Below are positions 16,496 to 26,262 of a stretch of DNA of 64,000 nt, in pieces. The notes below the pieces were generated by a model. That model searched no databases and was not told the origin of the DNA. It saw only the letters and a program-made list of their open reading frames with translations. Each line of letters starts with the position of its first letter. Position 1 is the stretch's first letter. The position numbers and the translations under genes were made by a program. Source of the stretch: Anaerobaca lacustris (GTDB lineage: Bacteria > Planctomycetota > Phycisphaerae > Sedimentisphaerales > Anaerobacaceae); assembly GCF_030012215.1 (NCBI RefSeq), contig NZ_JASCXX010000015.1:1-64000 (forward strand), read 5' to 3'.

Positions 16496-17260
16496 TCAGA
16501 GGTTCATGGGCAGGCCGCGGTCGCGGAGGTGTTCTTTCATCTGGGTGATGGTGAAGTCGCCGAAGTGTGTGATCGAGGCCATGAGGACCGCGTCGGCGCC
16601 GCCGATGGTGATGGCGTCGTAGAGGTGGTCGAGATTGCCCGCGCCGCCGGAGGCGATCACGGGAATGTTCACCGCGTCGGAGACGGCCTTGTTCAGCTCG
16701 TTGTCGTAGCCGGCCAGCGTGCCGTCGGCGTCCATGCTGGTCAGTAGGATTTCGCCGGCTCCCAACTCCTCGCCTCGCACGGCCCATTCGACGACGTCGA
16801 TGTCGGTCGGCTCCGAGCCGGCCTTGACGCACACCTGCCAGTGGCCCGGCCGCGCCTTGGAGCGCCTTGCGTCGATGGCCAGCACCACGCACTGATTGCC
16901 GAATCGCTGCGCCGCTTCGGCGAGCAGGTTCGGGTTCTGCACGGCGGCGGTGTTGACCGAGACCTTCTCGGCGCCGCTGCGTAGCAGTTCGTCGATCTGC
17001 TCGACGCTCTGAACGCCGCCGCCGACGGTGAAGGGGATGAAGACGTTTTTCGCGACGCGCTCGACCATGTCCACGATGGTCTTTCGCGAGCGGATCGTCG
17101 CGGTGATATCAAGGAAGACCAGTTCGTCGGCCCCGGTGTCACTGTATCGGGCCCCCAGCTCCACCGGGTCGCCCGCGTCGCGGAGATTGAGAAAGTTGAC
17201 GCCTTTGACGACGCGGTTGTCCTTGACGTCGAGGCACGGGATGATTCGCTTGGTCAGCAT
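16496..17260 (-). CDS. hisF: Imidazole glycerol phosphate synthase, cyclase subunit HisF
   Basis: HisF closes the imidazole ring, making IGP and AICAR from PRFAR and ammonia supplied by HisH. The 254-residue protein starts [12 protein letters not shown] with catalytic Asp11 and has the second catalytic Asp in SMDADGT, plus phosphate-binding VGGGV and ASGGAGN loops. ATG 17260 matches the family N-terminus; the open frame extends to 17302 but those residues are not HisF-like. It lies downstream of hisH on the same strand, separated by about 69 bases with a short T-rich GAAGTTT repeat. Confidence 0.96.
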   Translation of the reverse strand: MLTKRIIPCLDVKDNRVVKGVNFLNLRDAGDPVELGARYSDTGADELVFLDITATIRSRKTIVDMVERVAKNVFIPFTVGGGVQSVEQIDELLRSGAEKVSVNTAAVQNPNLLAEAAQRFGNQCVVLAIDARRSKARPGHWQVCVKAGSEPTDIDVVEWAVRGEELGAGEILLTSMDADGTLAGYDNELNKAVSDAVNIPVIASGGAGNLDHLYDAITIGGADAVLMASITHFGDFTITQMKEHLRDRGLPMNL

Positions 17261-17329
17261 AACAAAGAGATTGAAGTTTCCCGTTTGAAGTTTGAAGGAC
17301 ACATCGCTCGAAACCTCACACGTCGCACT

Positions 17330-17938
17330 TCAGGCTCTCCTCCTGCAAAGATCGTAGAAATTCTGGAGGACCTTCAGTCCCTGCCGGCCGCTCTTCTCGG
17401 GGTGGAACTGGACGCCGTAGATGTTGTCTTTCTGGATCGCCGCCGGCAGGGCGAAGCCGTAGTCGGTATAGGCGATCCTGGCCCGCTCGTCGCCGGGCTG
17501 GGCATAGTACGAGTGGGCGAAGTAGAAATGTCTGGATTCGCCGAGGTCCGAAAACAGGTCCATGTCGCCGGGCAGATCGACCCGATTCCAGCCCATATGC
17601 GGGACCACCTGCTCGGCCGGCAGGGCGACCACCTTGCCTTTGACCAGGCCCAGTCCCCGGTGCGGGCCGTACTCGGAACTCTCTTCGAAGAGCATCTGGT
17701 AACCGACGCAGATACCCAAAACCGGCTTGCCGGCAGCCGCAGCCTGCTTGACCAGTTCGGCGGCCGAGCCCAGGGCCTCGATCGCGTACCCGAAGGCCGC
17801 CACGCCCGGCAGGACCAGCCCGAGGGCCCGTTCCACGGTCTCCGGGTCCCGGCTCAACTGGATATCGCAGCCGATGTGCCGAAACGCATTGCAGACGCTG
17901 CGGACGTTGCCGATATTGTAGTCAATCACGACGATCAT
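17330..17938 (-). CDS. hisH: Imidazole glycerol phosphate synthase, glutaminase subunit HisH
   Basis: HisH is the class I glutamine amidotransferase that feeds ammonia to HisF. The protein is 202 residues. It starts MIVVIDYNIGNVRSV, has the nucleophile Cys77 in GICVGYQMLFE and the His-Glu pair in YGVQFHPEKSG, all as in active enzymes. The start is the only reasonable one. hisH and hisF form a two-gene unit; no other his gene adjoins it, and no His-rich leader peptide is visible upstream. Confidence 0.96.
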   Translation of the reverse strand: MIVVIDYNIGNVRSVCNAFRHIGCDIQLSRDPETVERALGLVLPGVAAFGYAIEALGSAAELVKQAAAAGKPVLGICVGYQMLFEESSEYGPHRGLGLVKGKVVALPAEQVVPHMGWNRVDLPGDMDLFSDLGESRHFYFAHSYYAQPGDERARIAYTDYGFALPAAIQKDNIYGVQFHPEKSGRQGLKVLQNFYDLCRRRA

Positions 17939-18156
17939 CGGCGGAGTCTACTTTGGGCGGTTGGGTCCGTCAAATGAGAAGTCCTGATAGGTTGCTTAAG
18001 AAGAAATGATTTGTGGCCTCCGGGCGGCGGACATACAATTGTCGGCACTCCACCCAGGCTCAGAATTGTCGGTTTTTGCGTTTTTCCGATAGAGTCTTTG
18101 CCCGGGAATGCCGATTCTGTACGGGATCGAATACGGAGAATTAGGGGATACTATCG

Positions 18157-20016
<1,860 letters not shown>

Positions 20017-20036
20017 GGGCGAATCATCATTCGCCC
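20017..20036. terminator. Hairpin after glmS
   Basis: GGGCGAAT, CATC loop, ATTCGCCC: a perfect 8-bp stem one base after the glmS stop. No T-tract follows, so it may be a weak terminator or a dispersed palindrome. Confidence 0.5.
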
Positions 20037-20063
20037 TGTCGCATGGACGGGATGTGAATCGCT

Positions 20064-20795
20064 ATGGATGGCACATGTGATCGAATACGGCGAACGAACG
20101 CAGATTGCCCGGCGTTCAGTCTGATCGAACTGCTCGTTGTCGTCGCCGTCATCTCAGTCCTGATATCGATCCTCGTCCCCACGCTGATAAAAGCACGGCA
20201 GGCGGCGTCCCGCATCGGTTGCGCGCACAACCTCCGACAGATCCATCTGGGCATGGGCATGTATCTCCACGATCACGACGGGACCTATCCGTGTGCGACC
20301 GATCCGGTGTCCGAGGACCCGGTCTACTGGTTGTGGATGGGACGCGGATGGCGACGGTGGGTCAGGCCCTACCTGGACGGTTCGATTGACGCACGCAATC
20401 CCTCGGTGCTGTTGTGTCCGGAGGACCGCGCCGATCCGGCCCTGTTCGAATCGACCAGCTACGCCTACTCGATGACGTTCTATCACAGTCCGCAGCAGAT
20501 CGATGCGATGAACGACAAGGCCGACACCTACAGCGATCCTCGCCCCTCGATTCCGCAGCGAGTAGATGCGGTTGCAAACCCGGCGGCCAAGATTCTCATC
20601 GGCGAGTGGGCCAGCAGCCATGTCCCAGTCGAAACCGAGCAGGGCTGGTGGAACTGGCAGGGGGCGCGCAATTTCCTGTTCGCCGACGGCCACGTCGTCT
20701 TCCTCAAGGCCGAGCAGATCCTGCCCGCCCGCGACGGCTTTCCCGACGCCAACCTGACGATCCACGGCATCAAAGGCCGCGACATCGCTCAGTAG
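20064..20795 (+). CDS. Prepilin-like (pseudopilin) secreted protein with DGH motif
   Basis: A 243-residue protein of the large planctomycete prepilin family. The N-terminus carries a type IV prepilin signal (FSLIELLVVVAVISVL, Glu at +5) after a short basic leader. The cleavage site is Ala-Phe rather than the usual Gly-Phe. The C-terminal part has FLFADGHVVFL, the H-x9-DG-type motif of this family. Two cysteine regions (IGCAHNL, LLCPED) may pair. These proteins are thought to be exported by a type II-like system; the role is unknown. It overlaps the converging GH116 gene by seven bases. Confidence 0.82.
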   Translation: MDGTCDRIRRTNADCPAFSLIELLVVVAVISVLISILVPTLIKARQAASRIGCAHNLRQIHLGMGMYLHDHDGTYPCATDPVSEDPVYWLWMGRGWRRWVRPYLDGSIDARNPSVLLCPEDRADPALFESTSYAYSMTFYHSPQQIDAMNDKADTYSDPRPSIPQRVDAVANPAAKILIGEWASSHVPVETEQGWWNWQGARNFLFADGHVVFLKAEQILPARDGFPDANLTIHGIKGRDIAQ

Positions 20796-23449
20796 GTGGA
20801 TGCCGAGCCGCTCACCTGGAACTGAGCCTGCCTACCCGCCTCGATTTGTAGCCCATCGCCGAATGCACGATTGCCAAAGCCGGTCAGGCGGAACTCAGCC
20901 AGATCGAGCCTGCCGGCCAGCACTGCCATTGTGATCTTCGCCGAGTCGCTGGTGCGTTCGATTGCGCACGTGCCCCAAGCGTCGCCATTGGACCAGAAGT
21001 GGTTGCCTTCGGTGTTCGCGAAGGTTATGGTCCTGTCCACGCCGGAATAAAGGAACCCGGTCAGCGCGGGAACCGCCGCCCAACTGGCCATAGCGCGGGC
21101 GTAATGGTGTCCGCATTCGGCCTCGTCGAAGGGGCTGCGCCGGCGGCCGTCGTATCGGTCGCGGATGTTCGCGATGCACGTCAGTCCCTCGTCAATGAGC
21201 CCCTCCTGGAGCATACCGATCGCGGCGGTGTATTCGAAACCGGTCATCACCTCGCTGAAATAGGGGAACGGGTTCTCGGGCCGGTCTTTCGGATAGCTGG
21301 CCATCAGCAGGGCCGACTCGTCGCCCATCGCAAAGCTGCGCATGCAGTTGAAGTGGTCGTGCATGCCGTCGCGATAGTTGTACTTCATGATGCTTGCCAG
21401 GGTCTTGCGCACATGGTCCGGCTGGACCAGGTAGCCCAGGCCGCAGACGTGGGCGGTGTACTGGCCGACGAGCTGATCGACCAGGCAGCCGGAGCCGAGC
21501 TGGTAGTCGGGTTTCGTCGGGTCCGCCGCGCCCATGCCCACGAGCAGAGCCGGGGCGATCGCCGAGCGGTCCTTGGGCGGGCGGATGTGATGCTCGTAGT
21601 ACTCGCCGTTGAAGAGGTTCTCATCGATCCATCGGCTGCCGTTCTCGAACAGACGCCGACACGTCGTGGCGAACGCCGTGTCGCCCTGATGTCGGGCCAT
21701 CTCCTCAGCCGCCCGCAGCGCTCCGAGGTACCAGAGGCCCATCTGTGGGTTGGGGCCGTAGTACTCGACGTCCATCGTATTGTGCTGGCAGCCGTCCATT
21801 ACGCCGTCCTTGTCGGCGTCCCAGCCGCCCTCGATCCAGCAGAATTCGAGGGCCCGTTTCGCGTGCGGCCAGAGCGATTCGAGCAGGCGGTCGTCGCCGG
21901 ACAACTGCCAGTCGCGATAGAGTTTCATGATGCAGCCCATCTGGCCGTCGGCGGCCGCCTTGCCATACTCCCGAGCTCGGTCGAGTGGAAGGTTGACGCG
22001 GAAGCTCATCAGGCCGGTCTCGTCGGTGGCGTGGGCGAACTCCACCTCGCGCATCGATCGGGCCAGCGACCCGAAGAGGAACGCCGTCGCGTGCTCGTAG
22101 TTCCAGACGTGGGTGCAGGAGCCGTGGCAGCAGCCCCTGCGGTTGCTGGACCCCTCGAACCCATAGAATCGCCCATCCGGGGTGCGAAAGCAGGTCTGGC
22201 TTCGCAGCGAACTGAGATTGAACAGCGCCGCTTCCTTGGCGACCTCGGGCAGGTCGCTGTCGCAGAAGGCCTTCACGAAGCGTACGGTGTCCGCTTCGAG
22301 CCGGCTCAGTCGGCCCGCCACCTTCTCGGCCACGTCCCAGGCGTCGGCGTATCGGGTCGTGTAGTAGTTGCCGATCCGGTCCTCGTCGTTGCCCTTGGGC
22401 GTCCAGGTCATCCGGTTGGGGAAGTGCCAGGCGATCAGGAAGGTGATCGTTTTCTCCTGTCGGGCCGGAATTTCGACCTGCACGGCCAGCGAAGCCATTG
22501 GGGTGTCCTCGCCGGTGGGCGCTCGTTTGTCGAGCTTGCCGTCGGTGCTGAAGTCATCCCAGAAATCGAGTGGAGAGCGGCCCCAACCGGAGGCGATCCA
22601 GGAGACTCGATGCGTTACGCCGGTGCTTGCGGTGGTTACCAGCGCGATGGAGCCCCATTGCTCGGCCCGCTCGGCGACGCCCTCGGAGTCCATGAAGATG
22701 CCTCGAAGTCCGTCCGTCTGGCGATAGTGGTTGCGGTTGGCGCGTCCTCCGGTCGCGACCAGGTCGCCCTTCCAGTCCCGGGTGTGGCCGGAGCCGTCGA
22801 TTCCGACGAAGTTGGGCATGCTCCCGCAGACGGACGCCACGAGCGGCTGGTCGGTCTTGTTCCGCAGGACGTACCGCAGCACGGCCACCGGGATACCGCT
22901 GGCTTCGGGGTCGGCAGGGACCAGGGGATTGAAGGCCTCCAGGCGAAGGTCCATCGGCATGTCGCGGTCGGAGAGCATGACTTGGCCGAGCGGGTAGGCC
23001 GTTGCGAAGGAGCAGTTTCGGAAACGCGGCAGCCCGTGGTTGGGCGCCGTGCTTCCGTGGCTGTTCTCATAGGCCGAGACGTCGATCGGGCCTTCGGCAG
23101 CCTTGGCCAGCGTCTTGCCGTCGGGAGTTTTGGCAAGAACCGCGAAGAACGGGCCGAGCGAACCTCTCATCGGCACGAAGCCCTTGGCGGGGCGGTTCAT
23201 GATCTCCCAGTCGCGGAGGTCGCCTCGGCCGCCCAGCGAAACCGTGCCGGTCCCGATCCCGCCCAGAGGCAGGGCGATTCGAGCCAGATGTTGTTGGTCG
23301 TAGTGCTTGAGCACCGGCCAGGCGGGCGACGCGTCCTGCAGGGCTGTCGCCGGACCGATCGCGACGGAATCCTGTGCGAAGGTCTCAGCCGCACAGAGCA
23401 GGCAGGCCATTACAGCGACGATCAGTGGAAGGAATGGGCGTGATTTCAT
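20789..23449 (-). CDS. Secreted glycoside hydrolase family 116-type enzyme
   Basis: An 886-residue secreted protein resembling bile acid beta-glucosidase/GBA2 (GH116). A signal peptide (residues 1-24, ending near AETFAQ) leads to LPLGGIGTGTVSLGGRGDLRDWEI, the hallmark N-terminal domain start. The (alpha/alpha)6 catalytic domain follows, with GCCHGSCTHVWNYEHATAFL and the DGCQHNTMDVEYYGPNPQ region. GH116 members cleave beta-glucosides, beta-xylosides or GlcNAc. ATG 23449 follows GGGAGAA, so the 46 residues further upstream in the frame are rejected. The substrate is not readable. A second member is encoded at 40801-43764. Confidence 0.85.
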   Translation of the reverse strand: MKSRPFLPLIVAVMACLLCAAETFAQDSVAIGPATALQDASPAWPVLKHYDQQHLARIALPLGGIGTGTVSLGGRGDLRDWEIMNRPAKGFVPMRGSLGPFFAVLAKTPDGKTLAKAAEGPIDVSAYENSHGSTAPNHGLPRFRNCSFATAYPLGQVMLSDRDMPMDLRLEAFNPLVPADPEASGIPVAVLRYVLRNKTDQPLVASVCGSMPNFVGIDGSGHTRDWKGDLVATGGRANRNHYRQTDGLRGIFMDSEGVAERAEQWGSIALVTTASTGVTHRVSWIASGWGRSPLDFWDDFSTDGKLDKRAPTGEDTPMASLAVQVEIPARQEKTITFLIAWHFPNRMTWTPKGNDEDRIGNYYTTRYADAWDVAEKVAGRLSRLEADTVRFVKAFCDSDLPEVAKEAALFNLSSLRSQTCFRTPDGRFYGFEGSSNRRGCCHGSCTHVWNYEHATAFLFGSLARSMREVEFAHATDETGLMSFRVNLPLDRAREYGKAAADGQMGCIMKLYRDWQLSGDDRLLESLWPHAKRALEFCWIEGGWDADKDGVMDGCQHNTMDVEYYGPNPQMGLWYLGALRAAEEMARHQGDTAFATTCRRLFENGSRWIDENLFNGEYYEHHIRPPKDRSAIAPALLVGMGAADPTKPDYQLGSGCLVDQLVGQYTAHVCGLGYLVQPDHVRKTLASIMKYNYRDGMHDHFNCMRSFAMGDESALLMASYPKDRPENPFPYFSEVMTGFEYTAAIGMLQEGLIDEGLTCIANIRDRYDGRRRSPFDEAECGHHYARAMASWAAVPALTGFLYSGVDRTITFANTEGNHFWSNGDAWGTCAIERTSDSAKITMAVLAGRLDLAEFRLTGFGNRAFGDGLQIEAGRQAQFQVSGSASTY

Positions 23450-23534
23450 GGCGTTCTCCCGTAAGAGCAGCTTTCTTACATGATCCACAGGACGGGGCCC
23501 GCGCGTCCGAAAACACGGATATGGATTGTCCGAC

Positions 23535-24332
23535 CTACTTGAGGCCCAGCACGTCGGCCATGGAGTAGAGGCCGGGATCTTTGCCAATGAGCCATTCGGC
23601 CGCCCGCAGGGCCCCTCCGACGAAGGTGTCCCGGCTGTGGGCGGTGTGGCTGAGCGTGATGGTTTCGCCCAACGTGCTGCAGATCACCGAGTGGATGCCC
23701 ACGATGTCGCCGGCGCGGACGGCGTGCATGCCGATGGTGCCGGGTTGCCTCAGGGCGTCCTTGCCGCTTCGACCGTGCGTCAGGCAGTCGGGATAGTCCC
23801 GCCCGGTCGCCTGGCAGACCTTCTCCGCCAGCGTCAGGGCGCTGCCGCTGGGTGCGTCCTTCTTGAAACGGTGATGCTGTTCGACGATCTCGATATCGTA
23901 GTCCGGCCCGAGCATGGCGGCCGCCTTGCCCACGAGGGCGAACAGCACGTTCATGCCGACGCTCATGTTGGTCCCGTAGATGAGGGGAATGGCTTTGGCC
24001 GCCTTGGCGACCACGGCCTGCTGCTCGGCGTCCAGGCCGGTCGTCCCCATGACCAGCGGGATCTTCTGCTCCATACAGTGCCGCAGTGTGTTGCCGGCCG
24101 CCTGGGGGAGGGAGAAGTCGATCACGACATCCGGATCGGGAGGGCAGCGATCGCTCAGGGGTACGTTCAGAGCCCCGACCCCCGCCAGAAGCCCTGCGTC
24201 CTTGCCCAGATCGGGATGGCCCTGGGCGTCGGCAGCGCCAACGACCGTCAACTTCCCTGATTCGACCGCCAGGGCGATGATCCGCCTGCCCACGCGCCCG
24301 GCCGCACCTACAACCGCCAATTTGCGTTTCAT
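23535..24332 (-). CDS. dapB: 4-hydroxy-tetrahydrodipicolinate reductase DapB
   Basis: DapB reduces HTPA to tetrahydrodipicolinate with NAD(P)H in lysine and diaminopimelate synthesis. The 265-residue protein has the Rossmann start LAVVGAAGRVGRRI, the substrate/catalytic motif EQHHRFKKDAPSGSAL (catalytic His-His and Lys), and the C-terminal SRDTFVGGALRAAEWL. Length is normal. It lies 85 bases upstream of the GH116 gene on the same strand and is divergent from the nusA region. Confidence 0.96.
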   Translation of the reverse strand: MKRKLAVVGAAGRVGRRIIALAVESGKLTVVGAADAQGHPDLGKDAGLLAGVGALNVPLSDRCPPDPDVVIDFSLPQAAGNTLRHCMEQKIPLVMGTTGLDAEQQAVVAKAAKAIPLIYGTNMSVGMNVLFALVGKAAAMLGPDYDIEIVEQHHRFKKDAPSGSALTLAEKVCQATGRDYPDCLTHGRSGKDALRQPGTIGMHAVRAGDIVGIHSVICSTLGETITLSHTAHSRDTFVGGALRAAEWLIGKDPGLYSMADVLGLK

Positions 24333-24532
24333 CTCCGAACCTTTCCTGAACGAAACACCTGCAAGACACGGATGATAGCGGGCGGGCGACCCGTTGGCAA
24401 GCCGGAAACCGGGTCCTCGATCATGCGACGCAGCCTCCGAAGGGCAGCCGTGAAGCCCGTGACTGTCGCAGCGAAGGGCATTCGCGACCCTCGCGGGACG
24501 CCGAAAAAGGCCAAAATCCCCAAAAAAAGTTG

Positions 24533-24561
24533 TTGCTCCCCGATCCGAGGCCGATTATTAT
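24533..24561 (+). promoter_or_regulatory. Promoter of the structured RNA / nusA region
   Basis: TTGCTC (24533-24538), 17 bases, TATTAT (24556-24561). A transcript would begin near 24568. It is the only convincing promoter I see between dapB and nusA. Confidence 0.6.
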
Positions 24562-24567
24562 GAGGTT

Positions 24568-24884
24568 TTCGAAGATAGAATACAAAGCTGCCAGCAAAGC
24601 TGTGCGAGGTGCAGGCTCATGGTGTTGACAGGACGTATGTACAGTGCAGCGGCGTAGATGCGCAATTTGTAGCTGCGCGTTCGCGCCGATGGCGGCTGTG
24701 GAATCGATGTTTCTGCTTCAGTATCGTAGCGCCAGCGAGGTTGATGGTGAGGTTCGGTGGACCCGACTGCAGGCCGGGCCGAGCCGCTGTCGGAGGCGAC
24801 TGATGTAGGCGAAACGCAGGTGACAACCTCGGTTGGCATGGGTGTGTCTGAAGTGGAAACTGCTTAGGGTTTCCACTTTTTTTT
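24568..24884 (+). ncRNA. Structured RNA ending in an intrinsic terminator (nusA leader or independent RNA)
   Basis: About 317 bases between a promoter and a perfect terminator contain no convincing gene but much pairing potential. Bases 24731-24743 pair with 24824-24837 (GCCA/TGGC plus CGAGGTTG/CAACCTCG, a 12-bp helix with a small internal loop). GTCG-GAGG-CGAC is a hairpin at 24789-24800, GCGCA/TGCGC pair at 24660-24678, and GGCTC (24614-24618) can pair with GAGCC (24781-24785). It lacks the conserved sequences of tmRNA, RNase P RNA, SRP RNA or tRNA. It may be a new RNA class or a regulatory leader of nusA-infB-rbfA. Confidence 0.5.
24851..24884 (+). terminator. Strong intrinsic terminator upstream of nusA
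   Basis: AAGTGGAAAC (24851-24860) pairs perfectly with GTTTCCACTT (24869-24878) around an eight-base loop, followed by a run of T to 24884. It lies 127 bases before nusA, and no second promoter is evident in between. Confidence 0.9.
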
Positions 24885-25011
24885 GGTCTTTCTTGGGACC
24901 GCCGTTCTCGCCGGCGAAGTTCGGCGGCGGGCGACGAGGTATGACGATGGTCGCTTCCGGCGTGCCAAGGCGGGTGCCGGGAGGTTGCTTCTACTTGGAT
25001 GAGAAAAGACT

Positions 25012-26247
25012 ATGAACCAGGAATTGTTGAGGATCGTGGACAACATCGCCCGGGACAAGAATATCGACAAGGAGTCGATCTTCGTCGATCTTGAAGAGGC
25101 GATGATCTCGGCGGTCCGCAAGCATTTCAGCGATCTGGAAAGCGAGATCGTGGTCCGTATCGACCGGGACAGCGGCAAGGTCGTTGCCTTCCGGGACGAG
25201 CAGCCGATCGACATCCGCCGGCTGGGACGCATCCCCGCGCAGACCGCCAAGCAGGTGATGATTCAGAAGATCAGGGCCGACGAACGGGACAGCATCTACA
25301 CCGAGTTTGTTCAGAGAAAGGGGCAGTTGATCAGCGGCGCGGTGGTTCGCTACGAGGGGGGCACGCTCATCATCAACCTGGATCATTGGACCGAGGGGTT
25401 CATGCCCAAGGGCGAGCAGATCATGGGGCAGACCCATCGTCCCGGAGAGCGGATTCGCTGTCTGATCCTCGACGTGAAAGAGACCGCCAGTCAGGTCAAG
25501 ATCATCCTGTCGCGCACGCATCCGGATTTCATCCGGCGTCTGTTCGAATCGGAAGTGCCGGAGATCGCCGAGAGCATCATCGAGATTCGGGCGCTGGCCC
25601 GCGAGGCGGGCTACCGGAGCAAGGTGGCGGTGACGTCGTACGACGACAAAGTGGACCCCGTCGGGGCTTGCGTGGGCGTCCGAGGCAGCCGTATCAAGAA
25701 TATCGTCGATGAGCTGGGCGGCGAGAAGATCGACATCGTCCGGTGGAACGATTCATCTCAAGTCCTTGTAGCCAATGCGCTTATGCCGGCGAAAGTCAGC
25801 GAGATCGCGTTGTGCTTCGAGTTGGGACGGGCCACCGTGGTGGTGGACGAGGACCAGTTGTCTCTGGCGATTGGCAAGCACGGCCAGAACGTCCGTCTGG
25901 CGGCCCGGCTCAGCGGCTGGGACATCGACATCCTCACGCCGGACGAATACAACCTCGGTATCGAGCGGCTTGCGGCCGCCGTCAAGACCGTCGAAGGCGC
26001 CGACGACGTCCTGGTTGATAAGCTGATTGCTTTGGGTATTATATCGGTTCTTGATCTGGATGATGTCGGGCCCGAGCCCCTGGTGGGCGAGTTGAGCCTC
26101 GATCCCGACTTCGCCGAGCGGCTGGTGCGGGGGGCCGATCAGGCGGCCAAGATGATGGCGGTCGAGTCGGAGCGAAAGCAGGCCGAGAAGGAACTGGCCG
26201 AACAGGCCGGTCAGGTCGATGCGCAGAAGAAGGATCAGGAAGAATAG
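25012..26247 (+). CDS. nusA: Transcription termination/antitermination factor NusA
   Basis: NusA binds RNA polymerase and modulates pausing, termination and antitermination. The 411-residue protein has the N-terminal domain ([20 protein letters not shown]), an S1 domain (about 110-175), and KH1/KH2 domains with [23 protein letters not shown] and [23 protein letters not shown]. An acidic tail replaces the C-terminal repeats of enteric NusA, though a helix-hairpin-helix-like segment ([21 protein letters not shown]) remains. It heads nusA-infB-rbfA, with rimP absent from the usual position. The structured RNA and terminator upstream suggest attenuation. Confidence 0.96.
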   Translation: MNQELLRIVDNIARDKNIDKESIFVDLEEAMISAVRKHFSDLESEIVVRIDRDSGKVVAFRDEQPIDIRRLGRIPAQTAKQVMIQKIRADERDSIYTEFVQRKGQLISGAVVRYEGGTLIINLDHWTEGFMPKGEQIMGQTHRPGERIRCLILDVKETASQVKIILSRTHPDFIRRLFESEVPEIAESIIEIRALAREAGYRSKVAVTSYDDKVDPVGACVGVRGSRIKNIVDELGGEKIDIVRWNDSSQVLVANALMPAKVSEIALCFELGRATVVVDEDQLSLAIGKHGQNVRLAARLSGWDIDILTPDEYNLGIERLAAAVKTVEGADDVLVDKLIALGIISVLDLDDVGPEPLVGELSLDPDFAERLVRGADQAAKMMAVESERKQAEKELAEQAGQVDAQKKDQEE

Positions 26248-26262
26248 GTACGTGGAGGTTTC

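Noticed and set aside
17939-18156. Possible glmS ribozyme or his leader
   Set aside because: No glmS ribozyme core and no run of His codons could be found. Only a duplicated AATTGTCGG is seen.
20999-23443. An 814-residue open frame on the plus strand
   Set aside because: Shadow of the first GH116 gene, which has a signal peptide, ribosome-binding site and clear family motifs.
24568-24884. tmRNA, RNase P RNA or SRP RNA identity for the structured RNA
   Set aside because: None of the hallmark sequences (tRNA-like ends of tmRNA, the P4 GAGGAAAGTC of RNase P, the GGAAGGAAGCA-type loop of SRP RNA) is present.
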